Source: Crambe crambe
Taxonomy: Eukaryota > Porifera > Demospongiae > Poecilosclerida > Crambeidae
Length of the DNA stretch: 64,000 bases
Assembly (NCBI GenBank): GCA_963924555.1
Contig: OZ004583.1
Coordinates: 5,365,501 to 5,429,500 of the forward strand
Reading direction: 5' to 3'
Position 1 is the stretch's first letter. Every line of letters starts with the position of its first letter. Below are positions 20,464 to 32,507 of this stretch, piece by piece. A program made the translations under genes and the position numbers. The notes below the pieces were generated by a model. It searched no databases. It saw only the letters and a list, made by a program, of their open reading frames with translations, and had not been told where the DNA came from.

Positions 20464-21633
20464 CAAATAAGTTTAGAAATAAATTCATTACTCCTGATTT
20501 CATCACTTTGGTCGTCCCATTTCCGGTTATGCTCATCTGCTTGTCCACACACATCTCCACGACTGCAACAGAAGCAAAGTCCGTCTTTGGACAGCGGTTC
20601 CAGATGATGCTGTTGAATGATTCGTTCTGGTTCTGGGTAGCACCAAGGACGCAGCGTTCCATCAATGAGTCCTCTGAGAGGTCAAGAAAGACTCTCTTCA
20701 CATACGGGCCAATATCTGGGTGTATTGTCGGCTTCGCTGGGGGAGGAGGTTCGCCCTTCACTATTGCCCGCTGGTACTTGCACCAGGACTTGTCACCGGC
20801 AGGGCACATGAAGTGCAGAGGACGGTCGTCAGTAGAGTAGGAGTGGTAAAAAATGGCCATGACAGCTCTCTTCATGGCCTCAGCATTGTTCACATTGGAG
20901 CGGATGGCTTTCCCATAAAACCGCTGAAACTTCTTCATTAACACATCAGTGAGGCGACCTTTCCCTCCCATCCTCACTCGTTTGCCATCCACCCCAAAGT
21001 GTGGCTTTGCCTTGGCCGTCTTGAGGTGGGCATACATTCTTTTCTGAACATACCCAACACATTCATGTTTGATGATGGGGTGGCTATCTCCATATGGCTT
21101 GGCATCACAGATGTGGGATAGGTGGATGAGTCACCATCAGCGATCATTGCGGTGTACCGCAACTTGTGTTTCTCCACCGATTGCTTCCAGATATTCAACG
21201 CACCCTCGGCTTCCATGGAACCTGCCGAGCCGTAAAAGTTCTGGCCACAGAGATGCTGATGACCCTCCCACCAGTCAAGAAACTGTTCTGATGTTGGGTC
21301 CAAGTGCCTCTTCGCATTGCATTCATGGCACCACTTGCTCAACACCTCCGTGTCCAGAACCTGACTGGTATCCCATGATGCCACAACCACCACACCATAC
21401 AGAGATTGATGGCCTCGCTTCTGCCACGTTGCGTCACAGGTCACCTTCACGTCCACAATCTCGTCCTCATCAGCGTCCTTGCGGAGAAGGGCAGCAGCAG
21501 CCGACATGTTTGACTGCTTCTCCGCTTCAGTGGCCCTTTTGATATGATCATAATGATAGGAGTGGTGAGTTTGAGTGAGTGGAGGGAGCATTCCCATCAC
21601 ACCAGCAAAAGTGGCTAGGCCAGACCAACCAAG
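20464..21633 (-). pseudogene. Mutator-like (MULE-type) transposase, one frameshift
   Basis: The exon starts at 21633 after an AAATTCAG acceptor and ends at about 20464 before a GAAG/GTATAT donor. The N-terminal half reads VDVKVTCDATWQKRGHQSLY, then GSAGSMEAEGALNIW and MIADGDSSTYPT. The order D-x-T-W-x-x-R-G, GSxxxME and a later DGDSST matches the transposase core of metazoan Mutator-like proteins, with the acidic residues as candidate catalytic positions. The second half, in another frame from about 21105, reads CDAKPYGDSHPIIKHECVGY and continues to NESFNSIIWNRCPK. A one-base loss near 21105-21110 separates them. Length and order are otherwise normal, so the copy is young or the break is a sequence error. 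Confidence 0.75.
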
Positions 21634-22960
21634 CTGAATTTATTTTAGGACCCCATATAAGTAGAAATACACCAAAAAAATTCATAGGAAAAGACATTTC
21701 TAGGTTCAGAAAATTTCTACTGGACTAACATTTACAACTGTCAATAGCTAGCTGTAGGCAGTGGAGTAAATGTAGGGATTGTTTCAATACGAGGCTGTGC
21801 CATCCCTACATAACTTTTTTATTTAGAAGAAATTTTTTGTGCTTACTTGTTTCCATCCTTTTTTCTTAAATTTTTCATGGAAAATGGAAAATGGATCTCC
21901 TCTACATAGACTCACACATCCTCGTACGTACGCGCACATCACGTTCACATAGTGTAAATTTTTTGGCACATGCGCAACAGTCGGTACCTAGTACCTAGCT
22001 CTATTTACCCTCCGAACATAATTATTTTAAGTTAGGCGTGTCCGTTGTTGCTAGCTAGCTAGGTGCTACAGCATTTCGAAAGATGATGATAATAATGGAG
22101 ACATATAGCCTTAAACTTACGTTTGTAGAGGCATTCCTCCCCAAACTTACACCTTCCTCCCCAAACTTACACCTTCCTCTTAACCAATACCTGCAAACTA
22201 CTGAATTTTTTTGAAGCAGCTAGCTATTATGGAAGAAGGTGAATATCACATATCACTTACTTTTTTTTCTTTTTAGTTTGTCCTCCTTGCCAGCTGTTGT
22301 AAGAAAAATTTCAAGTATGCAATTAATGGTTTTGTTCATACTTTTTTCTTCGTCTTTTTTTTTCATCGTCTTTTCTTTCATTTTTTTTTATCCTCTTTTT
22401 TATGCTCTTCTTCTCTTTTAAATAAGTTTTGACTACCTACAACAACAAAATTGCTTACCTAAAAGGCTTTCATCCTCACTCGATGACATGTTTTCTGATA
22501 AAGAAAGCGAGAACAATTTTAAAATGTGTAATTAGATCAATACATGTGGTGCAGTTCTGGATTGTTTTCCTTGTCAGGAATGTGGCAAGTGATTCTTTCC
22601 TGAATCCAGGACAGCACCACATCTGGATCATCTTTACCTATAATTGGTGCACCCTTTATCCATAGAGTAGTGAGTTGATGCTGCTCTTAGGATTCTCAGC
22701 TTACTTTTGCAATCACTGCCAATGTGACAGATCAAACTATGTCCCTTTAATTCCACAGAGTTATAGGTACTATGTTACTATCAGGCTCATTTGCTGGGAC
22801 AATGATTACCTTAGCATACTTGCTATTTTACATATTGTCTACAGTAGATTTGAAATCAATAATGCATGATGACTGTGGAACCACATGCTCCACCGTATTT
22901 TTGTCATCATCAAGCAATCTATATTTTCCATGCTCATCAATACAAATAATGTTTGGTCTA
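21634..22960. other. No gene seen; element fragments and T-rich DNA
   Basis: Positions 21765-21860 hold a small fold-back (GTAGGGAT and ATCCCTAC about 35 bp apart) followed by ATTTAGAAGAAATTTTTTGT, a word also found at the end of the 24.1-24.5 kb fold-back. A 19-bp direct repeat (CCCCAAACTTACACCTTCCT) lies at 22139-22177. The rest is AT-rich. Confidence 0.5.
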
Positions 22961-22968
22961 TTATCAGA

Positions 22969-22990
22969 GAGTGCGGTAGCACTCTCTAAG
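22969..22990. repeat. Short hairpin motif shared with 30013-30034
   Basis: Nine-base arms AGAGAGTGC and GCACTCTCT flank a GGTA loop. Both copies are preceded by TTATC and followed by A-W-GTAGGGATG, about 35 bp of identity, then diverge. It probably marks one end of a short mobile element. Confidence 0.8.
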
Positions 22991-23198
22991 TAGGGATGGC
23001 AGGTCAAAGTCCATAGGACAGTATAAACTAAAAACTCTTCTTTCTCTTCTACCCTTACTCTACAGGTTCTCAGAAGGCTACAGTGAATTATTATATCTAC
23101 AAAGAAGAGAGGAGAATGTTCAAAAGCCAAAAATTCATTCGCCAACATAAGAAAAAAACGAGTTCTAAAATTGACTTTTCGTTCTTTTTCTTTATAAT

Positions 23199-23231
23199 AA
23201 TAATAATAAGGATAATAATAATAATAATAAG
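23199..23231. repeat. (AAT)n microsatellite
   Basis: An AAT run with one interruption (AAGGAT). Confidence 0.9.
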
Positions 23232-24109
23232 ATCGACGTACCGACTTACTGGCTATAGTCATCAAAATTCTGCTTTGGCCATCTGTTAGAGCGGCACCTA
23301 GAGGCTGATCTTTTGCTATTAGTTTTGATTAAGGCTCTACTTCACTATTCGATAGCACTCAGAACACAGCTGCTAAGCTTAAGTTTAGCTATAGCCAAGG
23401 TCTTCATTCATTATCTGATGATGTTCCAGTCACTCCTTGCTGAATTACAGTACAGATGCTCATCCTATAGTAGCAGTACTTGGCTGTACTGTAGTCAGCT
23501 CACTTCACCATGCCGTGTACATGTCATTTACATTGCTGTTGCTGTAAAGTTTTATATGTACCTACAAAAGAGGTTTATGTAGAGCTGGCTTTGTATAGTA
23601 CTGTACTGTAGCCTCCCTCATTCAACTTCAAGCACTAAGAAAAAGGATAGAAACAAGTGAGCATAAAAAATAAAAAGGTTAAGTAGGGATAGCCTAAAAT
23701 CTAGCTGGGCTATCTATAATGTGCTGCAGCCTCGTATGAAAAAAATCTTCGCGATATTACCTCATAAAAGGGGTGGGGCAATTAATAGCAGTTCTCCTCA
23801 TATAACACCTGCACAGGATGTGGCCATTTGATGGCATCCACTATTATGATCACTACACCAAATGCATAAACTCCCCATACTCCTCCCTCAAGCAAGACAT
23901 ACGTACCATCTCAATAATTATTTCAGTGATCACATATGGCAATTAGCTAATGCTGTTCACTTTTTAAAATGTTCACTCCTTTCAGTACTCCATTACACTG
24001 CAGATGATCATCCTTCAAACTCTGATCATTAAATAAATTTAGTTCAATCAAGGAAGCCTTTAGTGTCTATCAATTTTCATAATCACAAAGAAAAAGAATG
24101 CAAACAAGT

Positions 24110-24525
24110 GAATGCAAAAATTTCTTCGAAATAAAAATGTGAAGTAGGGATGCTATTATAACTGCAGCTTCATTATGAAAACCAAGTACTGCAGCATTGA
24201 AGCAGTATGGCCCAAAAATCTAGCTGGAATATGTATTATAACTGCATGCAAGAGAGTGAACTTAGTGAAGTGACCCTTACCCATCATCAAGTACAAGATA
24301 CTATTCCTACTTCACTCCCATGATCAAGGGCCAAGGGAGTGAAGTAGGAATAGTATCTTGTACTTGATGATGGGTAAGGGTCACTTCACTAAGTTCACTC
24401 TCTTGCATGCAGTTATAATACATATTCCAGCTAGATTTTTGGGCCATACTGCTTCGATAATGAAGCTGCAGTTATAATAGATCCCTACTTCACATTTTTA
24501 TTTTGAAGAAATTTTTTGCATTCAT
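24110..24525. mobile_element. Fold-back element (long inverted repeat)
   Basis: The arms (about 24111-24319 and 24335-24525) are reverse complements around a spacer of about 15 bp near 24328. The inner 90 bp per arm are almost perfect (TACAAGATACTATTCCTACT and its complement). The left arm has about 20 extra bases near 24185. Outer ends read AATGCAAAAATTTCTTC and its complement. A related single arm occurs at 23640-23740 (AAAAAGGATAGAAACAAGTG, AAGTAGGGATAG). No ORF lies inside. The structure would form a strong hairpin in DNA or RNA. Confidence 0.9.
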
Positions 24526-25042
24526 GAACATAGGAACTTTCATAATAATATGGTTCACCATGAACACAATGTGAACCCTCACCCAAATCAGTCTCGGTAG
24601 ATATACTTAATTTATTAATTGCTCTTACCATTTTTAACAAGGAGCCAGCTAGATGCCTTCGTATCTGCAGCACCTTGTTCACCAACCTTGTAGATGCAGC
24701 TCGTCTAGAGGTTGCTGCAGTCATTTTAAGAACTATTTTTTCATGCTGATCTTTAAAGGACTGCAGCATTTGTTTAGAGGCACGACTGTCACTGTATTCT
24801 TGTGATCGTAATTTCAATTCTTGTCTATGAGCTCTATTGTATTCTTGTGATCGTACTTTTTATTCTTGTCTATGAGCTCTATTGTATCGTTGCGATTTAG
24901 CTTTCAGTTCTTGTCTGTGAGTTCTATTGTATTCTGTTCTATATATTTGTGATTTTGTGTTTAGAGATAGTTTATTTTTTTGGTAATATCTTCTATTAGC
25001 TTCTCTCCTATTACCCTTCCTCTTTTGCTGTTTTGAGGGCAT
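24485..25042 (-). pseudogene. Basic KxRSQEYNRAHRQEL-repeat protein, broken by a stop
   Basis: The minus strand starts MPSKQQKRKGNRREANRRYY at 25042. It runs through about four copies of a 14-residue unit (SQRYNRAHRQELK type), meets an in-frame TAA at about 24857, then continues in the same frame (LRSQEYSDSRASKQMLQSF) to 24485. Arg/Lys/Tyr-rich repeats of this kind form the N-terminal part of several transposon-associated proteins in sponges and cnidarians, often before helicase or DUF6570-like regions, but nothing of that kind follows here. The 3' end overlaps the right arm of the fold-back. A second, different, basic-repeat pseudogene lies at 53200-53436. Confidence 0.5.
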
Positions 25043-25068
25043 GCTTAACTCACTGAAGATACCAAATT

Positions 25069-25093
25069 TGAGAGAGAGAGAGAGAGAGAGAGG
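25069..25093. repeat. (GA)n microsatellite
   Basis: About 12 GA units just upstream of the basic-repeat ORF start. A separate tandem AGTCCAGT repeat lies at 25645-25690. Confidence 0.9.
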
Positions 25094-25829
25094 ACTTCAG
25101 AGAAGGAAATCAGTGAAGGTGTGGTTTCAAACTTATAGTAGTCAGAAGAGACTGAAGTCAGAGAAAGAACCACTGATGAATCAGTGAACATGGTTATGAC
25201 ACTAAAATATCTTATTGTATCTCTGACCTGAGAGGACTTTTAACAAGGAATTCTTTTCCAAAATAATTTACAGCAGAAAGCAGCTGCGTGTGTAGTTCCA
25301 AAATGATAGTGGACACCTGAAGTCAGAGCAAGAACTGAGTACTGATGAATCAGCGAACATGGTTATGATAATATTATTAACATGTATCTGGGTGTCTGAC
25401 TGGACCACTGGACTGGAGGGGAGGGTAGAGCTTGACTATAAATTTCCAACTAGTAGCAAATTTATTTGCTAGTTCTTACATGTATACAAGCAGCAAACAT
25501 ATACTTTCATCTAGTAGATTCTATGGCCTTACCATTTTTTGTGTAAGACAATAAGTGTCATTCAGAGGTATGCAGGATATGCACTTTAGTGGTAAACAAA
25601 CGCAGCTACACTTCTATAATTTTGCATGTGCCAGGTGAAAGGGCAGTCCAGTAGTCCAGTCCAGTAGTGCAGTCCAGTAGTCCAGTCCACCGATTGTATA
25701 CACCCGAATGGGTATATAGAATGATAATGACAATGTTCAGTATGAATCAGTAATGACAATATTCAGTTACACCACACCCATAAATCACTGTAGTCAGATG
25801 CACTTTCCCCCCCACTATTTTATGTATAG

Positions 25830-27168
25830 GTGTTCTTGTTGCAAAGAAAGTTTTATTTGAGTCTTCTGGGACCCCCTATTCTTGTGGAGGTGGGACTGTG
25901 TTTTTCGTAACCCCCTCAACTCACCAATACTTCAAGGAAGTGGAGCTGAGAGAGGAAGGAGGGACTCCGTCCATTGTGGGTGCAGTGAGGGCAGGTCTGG
26001 CGGTCCAACTGAAGGAAGCCGTGGGGAGTGAGACCATCATGACCTTGGAGGAGGACTTGTGTCAGTACGTGTTTTCCCAATGGGAGAATGTGGAGGAGCT
26101 GGTGATAGTGGGACCGCACCATGTCCCACGGCTTCCTATCTTCTCCTTCCTGATCTGCCACAGGCCCTCTAGGAAATACCTGCACCACAATTTTGTCTGC
26201 ACTCTTCTGAATGATCTGTTTGGAATCCAGGCCAGAGGGGGCTGCATGTGTGCAGGACCATATGCTCAGGTAATTAATTAACACTTTCTTTTTTATACAC
26301 ACATGCATTTACCCATGCTCTAGGAATTACTGGGAATAGATGAAACAATGGCAAAGAGATTTTTATCTTTAATCATGGAAGACAGGTAAGTTCCTACTCA
26401 GCCCAAATGGGCCTGGGTAGAGAGTTCAATCTGTCATGATTTTCTTTTATGCATAGTTGCTTGGATCCTGTACACTTGCATCAAGAATATTCTGAACAAG
26501 ATGTGCTACGGTATGTTTGAATCATAACAGTCGCTACTCTTTAAGTTTGTGACGTGTTTTTTTTTTAAAGGCCTGGAATCGCTCGACTCAGCTTCCCCTA
26601 CTTCATGAATAGAGAAGCAGTGGACTATGTCACTCAAGCTGTTGCCATGATAGCAAGACACGGATGGAAACTTCTACCCGATGTGAGCAGTAGTTAATCA
26701 TGTGATGACAGGGATGATAACATTTCTCATCTGTGATGCTGTGTTGTTGTTTTGTTTTGTTTTATTTTTGGTTGTTTTTTTTTGTTTTATTTTTTGTTAT
26801 TGTTTTTTCTGAAACAGTACACTATGAACCAAGAAACCGGTCTTTATGAACATCTCAAGAACCATGGCTCAAAAGAGAGGAAATGGCTAAGTTCCATCTC
26901 GTACCAGAAGGGAAAGATGGTGTACCCTCATGATACTCCTTCACCACTTCCTTCCTACAAGGAAATGTTATCAATTGCTGAAGGAATGTTTGAAGCTATT
27001 GGGTCCACATTTACTTCATCATCAACAACTATTGGAGACCAATCTCTGTTTCTTGAAGACTCCATGAGATGGTTCCTGATGCCTAGTGATATCGTTACAG
27101 AAAAGAAAGCTCCAGTTCCTTTCACACCTCATCAATACCCCAATCCACCAACTAAAAAAAAAATCTGA
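25830..27168 (+). CDS. Class V aminotransferase (cysteine-desulfurase-like fold), 3' five exons
   Basis: Exons at 25830-26269, 26324-26385, 26457-26510, 26571-26682 and 26818-27168 join without a phase conflict (1, 0, 2, 2, 0). All have GT donors and AG acceptors. The first reads GVLVAKKVLFESSGTPYSCG then GGTVFFVT, REEGGTPSIVGAVRAGL and NDLFGIQARGGCMCAGPYAQ. Later exons give RPGIARLSFPYFM and AVAMIARHGWKLLP. These are C-terminal-half landmarks of PLP-dependent class V enzymes; RGGCxCAGPYxQ is especially distinctive. The exon carrying the PLP-binding Lys and the whole N-terminal half are missing. No upstream exon was found in the 700 bp before 25830, which are repeat-like. It is either a 5'-truncated duplicate or a gene with distant 5' exons. 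It ends in a Lys-rich tail and TGA at 27166. Confidence 0.85.
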
Positions 27169-27310
27169 CTCGGGGCTAGTGATGATGACCTTTCACCCTC
27201 ATATAATATTAACTTGTTATCGTACATCTGTCCTACCATTGTAGTTTATTTCTGTAATGACCTTGGGTAAACTGAGCATGTGCGCTTGGCCCACAATGTT
27301 ATGGATTTCC

Positions 27311-27479
27311 CTAATTATAAACCAACCATTTTAAACCCAAGTCCTTTATCAGTGGTAAATATTATAAATGATTGTGTCTGCAAGCCTTGCTATGTAGACT
27401 TTCAAAGGAAGCACAACAGCATCTACTGTAGTGAAGATGGGTGTTCATGTGAGAGCATTCACCTGTTCTGGTGTAGCGG
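27311..27479 (+). CDS. Possible Cys-rich exon
   Basis: An open frame ends at a CGG/GTAAGG donor (27480). It encodes INDCVCKPCYVDF followed by YCSEDGCSCESIHLFWC, seven Cys in about 35 residues. The Cys spacing loosely recalls the CCKCELC segment in the Roc-COR fragment. Without a clear acceptor the call is tentative. Confidence 0.25.
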
Positions 27480-27970
27480 GTAAGGGTTGACGCTACCTTC
27501 TCAATAGCATGGATTATATATTGCTACTTCTTACTAGTACAGTGCTACAAATCTAAAGACTGGATTTTTGTTTTTGAGGGAGCAAATGCTTATTTGAGTT
27601 AAGAGTTCAAAATATGCAGAGATGTGTGACAGTATTCCCATATTCTCTACCATCATACCAATCTTGAATATCTTTTTCCAGATATTTTTTTGGTAGCAAA
27701 AAATAGTTCAGAAATGGACTTTTATAAAGGCCCAAAAGTTAAGTTTGTATTTCCACAAGAACTCAAACTTGTTATTAGGGGGAAAAAATAATGTCTCAGA
27801 CTTTCATGGTCCCTATATTGTTTAATACCACGAGTGTAAAAAGGGGTGTGGGCATGGGAGGGGCATAAACCATACCTCTGCTGAATATAGATTTGTAGCA
27901 CTGTAAAGTAGATCACATCACACATTACAGAAGTATTATGTAATTCCTGCAACTTGGAGCTTGGCTTGTA

Positions 27971-28508
27971 AGGTAAAGCGGGGTGACTTGGGACGGTGGA
28001 GTTATATTTCAATCTTGCTTCGAGATTACTAAGAGTTTCAAGATCTTAATTTGCACACATAAACATTTATGCTTTGCCTCTCTCTGAAGCCAGTCTAGAG
28101 TGCTTTGGTTACTCTGTTGGTAATAAGCAGCTCTAAACACTCTGCTGATTTTACAAGACCGTAAGAAAAACTTAATAAATTTACTTAACTGATTTATCAA
28201 TATTCTACTCACTGAGATAATACTGCATAATGATCTCTGCGTTTTAAAAAGGTGATCAGTCAGCAAAACATGCATAGCGTGCTGTTTAAGCTTTGTCAAA
28301 ATTGCAGTGTCCCAAGTTATCCTGAAAGGGATTTCTGCATACTACAAATCGGCGAGTTGTAGCCAATTAATTAATAAGCAATACCAGTCATCTTTAGCTC
28401 AGCCTGGGACTAGAAAAGTTACTCTATCTCTTGCAACTTAAAGCTCATTTATAGCTAAAGCGGTTGCAGAGATGTAGTAAGAGTGTCCCAAGTTACCCCA
28501 ATCTACCT
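27971..28508. mobile_element. MITE with TA target duplication (Tc1/mariner or pogo-like)
   Basis: The left end AGGTAAAGCGGGGTGACTTG (27971) and the complement of the right end, AGGTAGATTGGGGTAACTTG, form 24-bp terminal inverted repeats ending GGGAC. Both are flanked by TA (27969-27970 and 28509-28510). A partial internal copy of the terminal word (TCCCAAGTTATCCT) lies at about 28306. The 538-bp interior has only a doubtful minus-strand ORF. Confidence 0.75.
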
Positions 28509-28510
28509 TA

Positions 28511-31214
28511 TGTAGCCCAACAGGATGTTCCATTTAGAGCTCGGGTCAGTTCAGTTCTTCACCTGAATACCACAAACAAGATTGCCTTAGGCTGAAAAGT
28601 TGGGGTGATATTCACAACATTTCGGAATCACGTGATACTTATGCCGATATTTAGCGCATGCGTAGTAGATTTGAAGGCATGCGGTTCTTTAAAGTTGGTG
28701 TGAGCACAGTACCTCCGATACAGTATTATCTATGGTGTAAGCTATGTTGGCGTAAAGGAAAAGCTGAGAAAGCCGTTATCTACTTGGTAGGTTTACCTTG
28801 CGAAACTGTGACGTATATATCTAACTTTATTTTTCTCTTGGCAGCTGGCTTTGACCTGGCCGGGGATGATGCCTCGGGATGGCCAGGGTGGCTAGTACTG
28901 TGATTCTGAGAAAGGTTTGTATGCTTTCTTAATAACATTGCCAGATATATTATATTATCTGTAAAAGTCTTGGCTGGCTATACAGCACAAAATTAGCCTG
29001 TAACGGATCTGGACTCTCCCATGTAGAGATCACTATAGTTCAATGTATATCTTTCTTAATGGTGTGCTAAGAAGTGTTGCCTGACACAGCTAGCTTCTTG
29101 TGTCAGTAGTACATTCTGTGGCTGTGTAGTGGCATGTAGCCAATTAGTACTGGGAGGTCCAAAGTGACTGCTCATAGAGCAGCTGCACAGTGATGTCTGT
29201 ATTAACCATGTTTGCATGCTTGTTTCATGTTACTGGCATGTGTACTTGAAGCTAGCCTAGCTTGGAGTTTAGAATTATTGCTACTGTGGCATGTGTTTCT
29301 TTTTGAACCAGAATTTTTGTGATTTTGTTGTTAAACCCAAGATTGATTCATCATTTTTTATTTCCTAGTTAATGTATGAATTATCTGCTGTCGTGGACAT
29401 CACTCGAATCCTACTACTACTACTCCTGTTGCGTATGAATGTAGTAGCCATAACACCACATCACTGATATCTTGGAGCCAATTAGTTGTTTTTGTTTATT
29501 ATTATTGATAGGTAAAATTGGCACCTTCAGAGATCAGTCATGTTGTTAATTAAGGAATAGGTACTGTACAGTAGGCAGAGTTATATGGCTAAATAAATTA
29601 CTTTTCCTAGTTGTACAGACCAGCTACATAATTTGTGTAGTAGTGTATTTTATCTTTTATCTTCAATGTTCAAAGTTGTTGCGCATGCTAATATGTGATT
29701 TAGTTCAAGGTAAGAGTTCAGAAGTGGTATACACCCTTTTCTCTGTTTCATCAAGCACTTCTGACCTTACACTACATGGACCAAGTTCCTTATAAAGATC
29801 GGCATTGTATAAAACATTATAGCCTGTTGCCATGGTAACGGGCTGATTTACATGGATTTATAAATGTGATACAGTGCATGTAATCATAGCCTGGGGTGGT
29901 GTTTACAGGGAAAAGTTAGATATAGATTCTGCAAAGTTGATATTGCACTTTTAAGGAGTTGTGACTAGACTGAAAGGTGAGTATGTGACAGTATAGAGTT
30001 CTGTCCTTATCAGAGAGTGCGGTAGCACTCTCTATGTAGGGATGACTCGGATGGCCGCGTGCACCGCCTATAGACTAATACTAAAGTGAAATTCTAGTTC
30101 TCCCACTTAGACCTAACAAAAGCTACTGTGAATGATTATCCAGCCTACTAGAGCCTACTACAATGTGCAGACCAAGTTTCAGGACCAGGGAGCTTACCGT
30201 TTCAGAAATACGGCAAGCAGGTAAATCGCTATATTCTTCTTCTTCTCTATTATTATTATTATTATTATTCTTATTATTCTTCTTAGACAACCATATCTCT
30301 CGAACCACTCAAGCTACAGCTATGATTTCTGGACAAATCCACTCCAAATTCTACCAACTACGATCTTTTCTACTCGTTGATCCTCGAAAGAGTCGATGAA
30401 AAAGGAGACACTATGGAGCACAGCACTCGACTAATTCAATTAGGAAGCCATCTTTTCTATAATACGCATGCGCATGTATTTGAATATCCAATTATTCGAA
30501 ATCATAATATTACTCAGCTGTCTCTAGCTGCTAGCTCTAGAAATACTTGCTCACAGCTCGCTCGTTGTCAAATGTGGCATACCATACTCGTGCATTGTTA
30601 GGGGCACCTCACTTGTAAGTGCATATTCACTGTTAGCTAGGCACTGGTTTTCTTGCTGCTCTGACTACCCTTTGTTAAGCACTTCTTCATGTCCCTTAGT
30701 AAAACTCTAGAGACATTATATTACTAGCATGCCTGGCAGGTAAATCGTACACACTGAAAATTTTCTGACGAAATGAAGAGTTGATGTTTTCTGAAGAGTT
30801 GTTGAAGCTCTATTTCTAATTTTTTTACTAGTTTAAAAACCATTTTGCTAAGCTTACTTCACTTAAGTGTCTTTTTCTGCACAAAAACTGCCACTTACTG
30901 CTCTTCTAATTAATGCTCACCCAAATTAAAGTGATTTGCTTCCTGTGTGGAGATATAAGTGGTATGGTAACTGTCCAAGCAATCTGAGATAATCTCAGTA
31001 AAAGGCTTCAGACAATGCACAAGTGGTCACATCATTTTTTAAAAAGTCAAAATCAATTATAGAAAAAAAAACAAACATACACACAATACTGTGGATCATA
31101 TGGATCAATGGTTGACCACAGCCCAACTTCTTCATCAGTACAATAAGCACAAATCACACTGCAGTATTAGTAACAATCAAAGCAGCCCCACAAGAGAATG
31201 ACAAATCAATTGAT
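28511..31214. other. No confident gene; scattered element remnants
   Basis: An 81-codon plus-strand ORF at 28658-28903 has no recognisable domain. The hairpin motif at 30013-30034 repeats 22969-22990, and a TTC/ATT tract lies at 30234-30283. The remainder is AT-rich single-copy sequence without splice-consistent exons. Confidence 0.5.
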
Positions 31215-31724
31215 TCAGTCTACACTTTCAGCTTCTTTGTAGCATACACTCCACGCGTCACACTCATCACACTGCATCATTGTATTGCAGTTCTTAACGT
31301 GTTGAGCACTGAGATGGAATGGAAGTTGCTTCTTGTGAAGTTTTTTGAAAATATGTAGTGTAACATTCACAACTAACTGTATAATATTGAACTGGCACTG
31401 GGTGACAGTTTGGGCCGTGTTTAGCAGTGTGCATATATATCCCACTAACATAGGCAGTCGAAGACCACTTTTTTGCCCTACATACATACAAAACCACAGT
31501 ATCAGCAAATTCGTGCAAGAGAAGGTAACTTACAAAAGCAGCTGGAAGGTTGATGTAGTCTTTGTTCCAAATACTTCATTCTTGTAGTGCCCATCTTCTG
31601 CTGGCGTAGGGTCTAGAAGGTGATATAGCTTATTGAAGATCTCTGTTGACAGCCAAAGTGGTGTGCAGATAGCAGATAGTACAGTTTGATGATGCCTATA
31701 TAGTAGAGTACCTAAGAGCCACAC
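31215..31724 (-). pseudogene. CDECDAW Cys-motif transposon-style protein, two exons
   Basis: Upstream exon 31530-31724 encodes LLDPTPAEDGHYKNEVFGTK and ends at a GTAAGT donor (about 31532). Downstream, 31215-31508 encodes LPFHLSAQHVKNCNTMMQCD followed by ECDAW and a stop. Proteins with the QHV(K/R)N...M-x-QC-E/D-EC-x-x-W order are a repetitive family in sponge and coral genomes, from memory and of unnamed function; the Cys pairs look like part of a zinc site. The first half of the downstream exon is less convincing and may be in another frame. Confidence 0.4.
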
Positions 31725-32507
31725 ACAAGCGAGTCAGCTGCTGGAGTTTGAATTATATATATATCTAGTACATTCTAACAATAGTGGTTTCCTTCTGCAA
31801 CGATCATCTGGTAACATTACCTCGCAGTACTTTGTGCATGTGCATATAGAAGAGACTGCTGGAAGAGAACTGCTCATGGCTCTTCTCAAATACTTAACCG
31901 CTGTACCATCCTTCAGAATGGTGACAGCATATGAACCAAAGGTGCTAGTTAGTTCTCACCTACACTCCCGCTCCTCTCCTGCTGCAGCAGCCCAAATAGT
32001 TTTGTATTTATGATAGCCACATATGCAAGTCTCTCTCTAGCTTCAACAGAAACTGGGCCTGGAAAAAAATCATCTTCAATGCGCATGTGCGAAGATTTAT
32101 CTTATATAGCTAGTCACAATCAAGGAATCTCATTGGTCCATTTGGTGAATCCTATTCACTTAGAATCACGCCTTATGGCACTTAGAATTCACTTGCAGTA
32201 GGATGAATCCACCCTGGCAACACAACTATAATTATATTTAAGCTTGTATATGAAATTGTACTTAGTGGCAAGAACTGGAGCAGCACTGGATGGGCTGATG
32301 AAGTAATAATGAATATTGATATATAAATATTGACATGAATAATGTTAGAGCATGGGTGTACCAGACTCTGGAAGCTTGAGTCTATTTGTTGACTCAGTTC
32401 AAAGAAGAGGTTGTCATACTCCTCCTCTTCCTGACCACTCCCACTTAAGCTTACTTCCTGCTGCATTTGGCTTCTTGTGGTTGAGTTGCAGTACCTTCAC
32501 ATATCCA

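Noticed and set aside
20508-21542. Plus-strand ORFs of 110 and 157 codons
   Set aside because: Antisense shadows of the Mutator-like transposase.
22828-23265. 145-codon minus-strand ORF with a poly-Tyr run
   Set aside because: The Tyr run is the AAT microsatellite and the rest crosses the hairpin repeat; no domain is present.
25916-26308. 130-codon minus-strand ORF
   Set aside because: Antisense to the first aminotransferase exon, whose family motifs and splice sites are clear.
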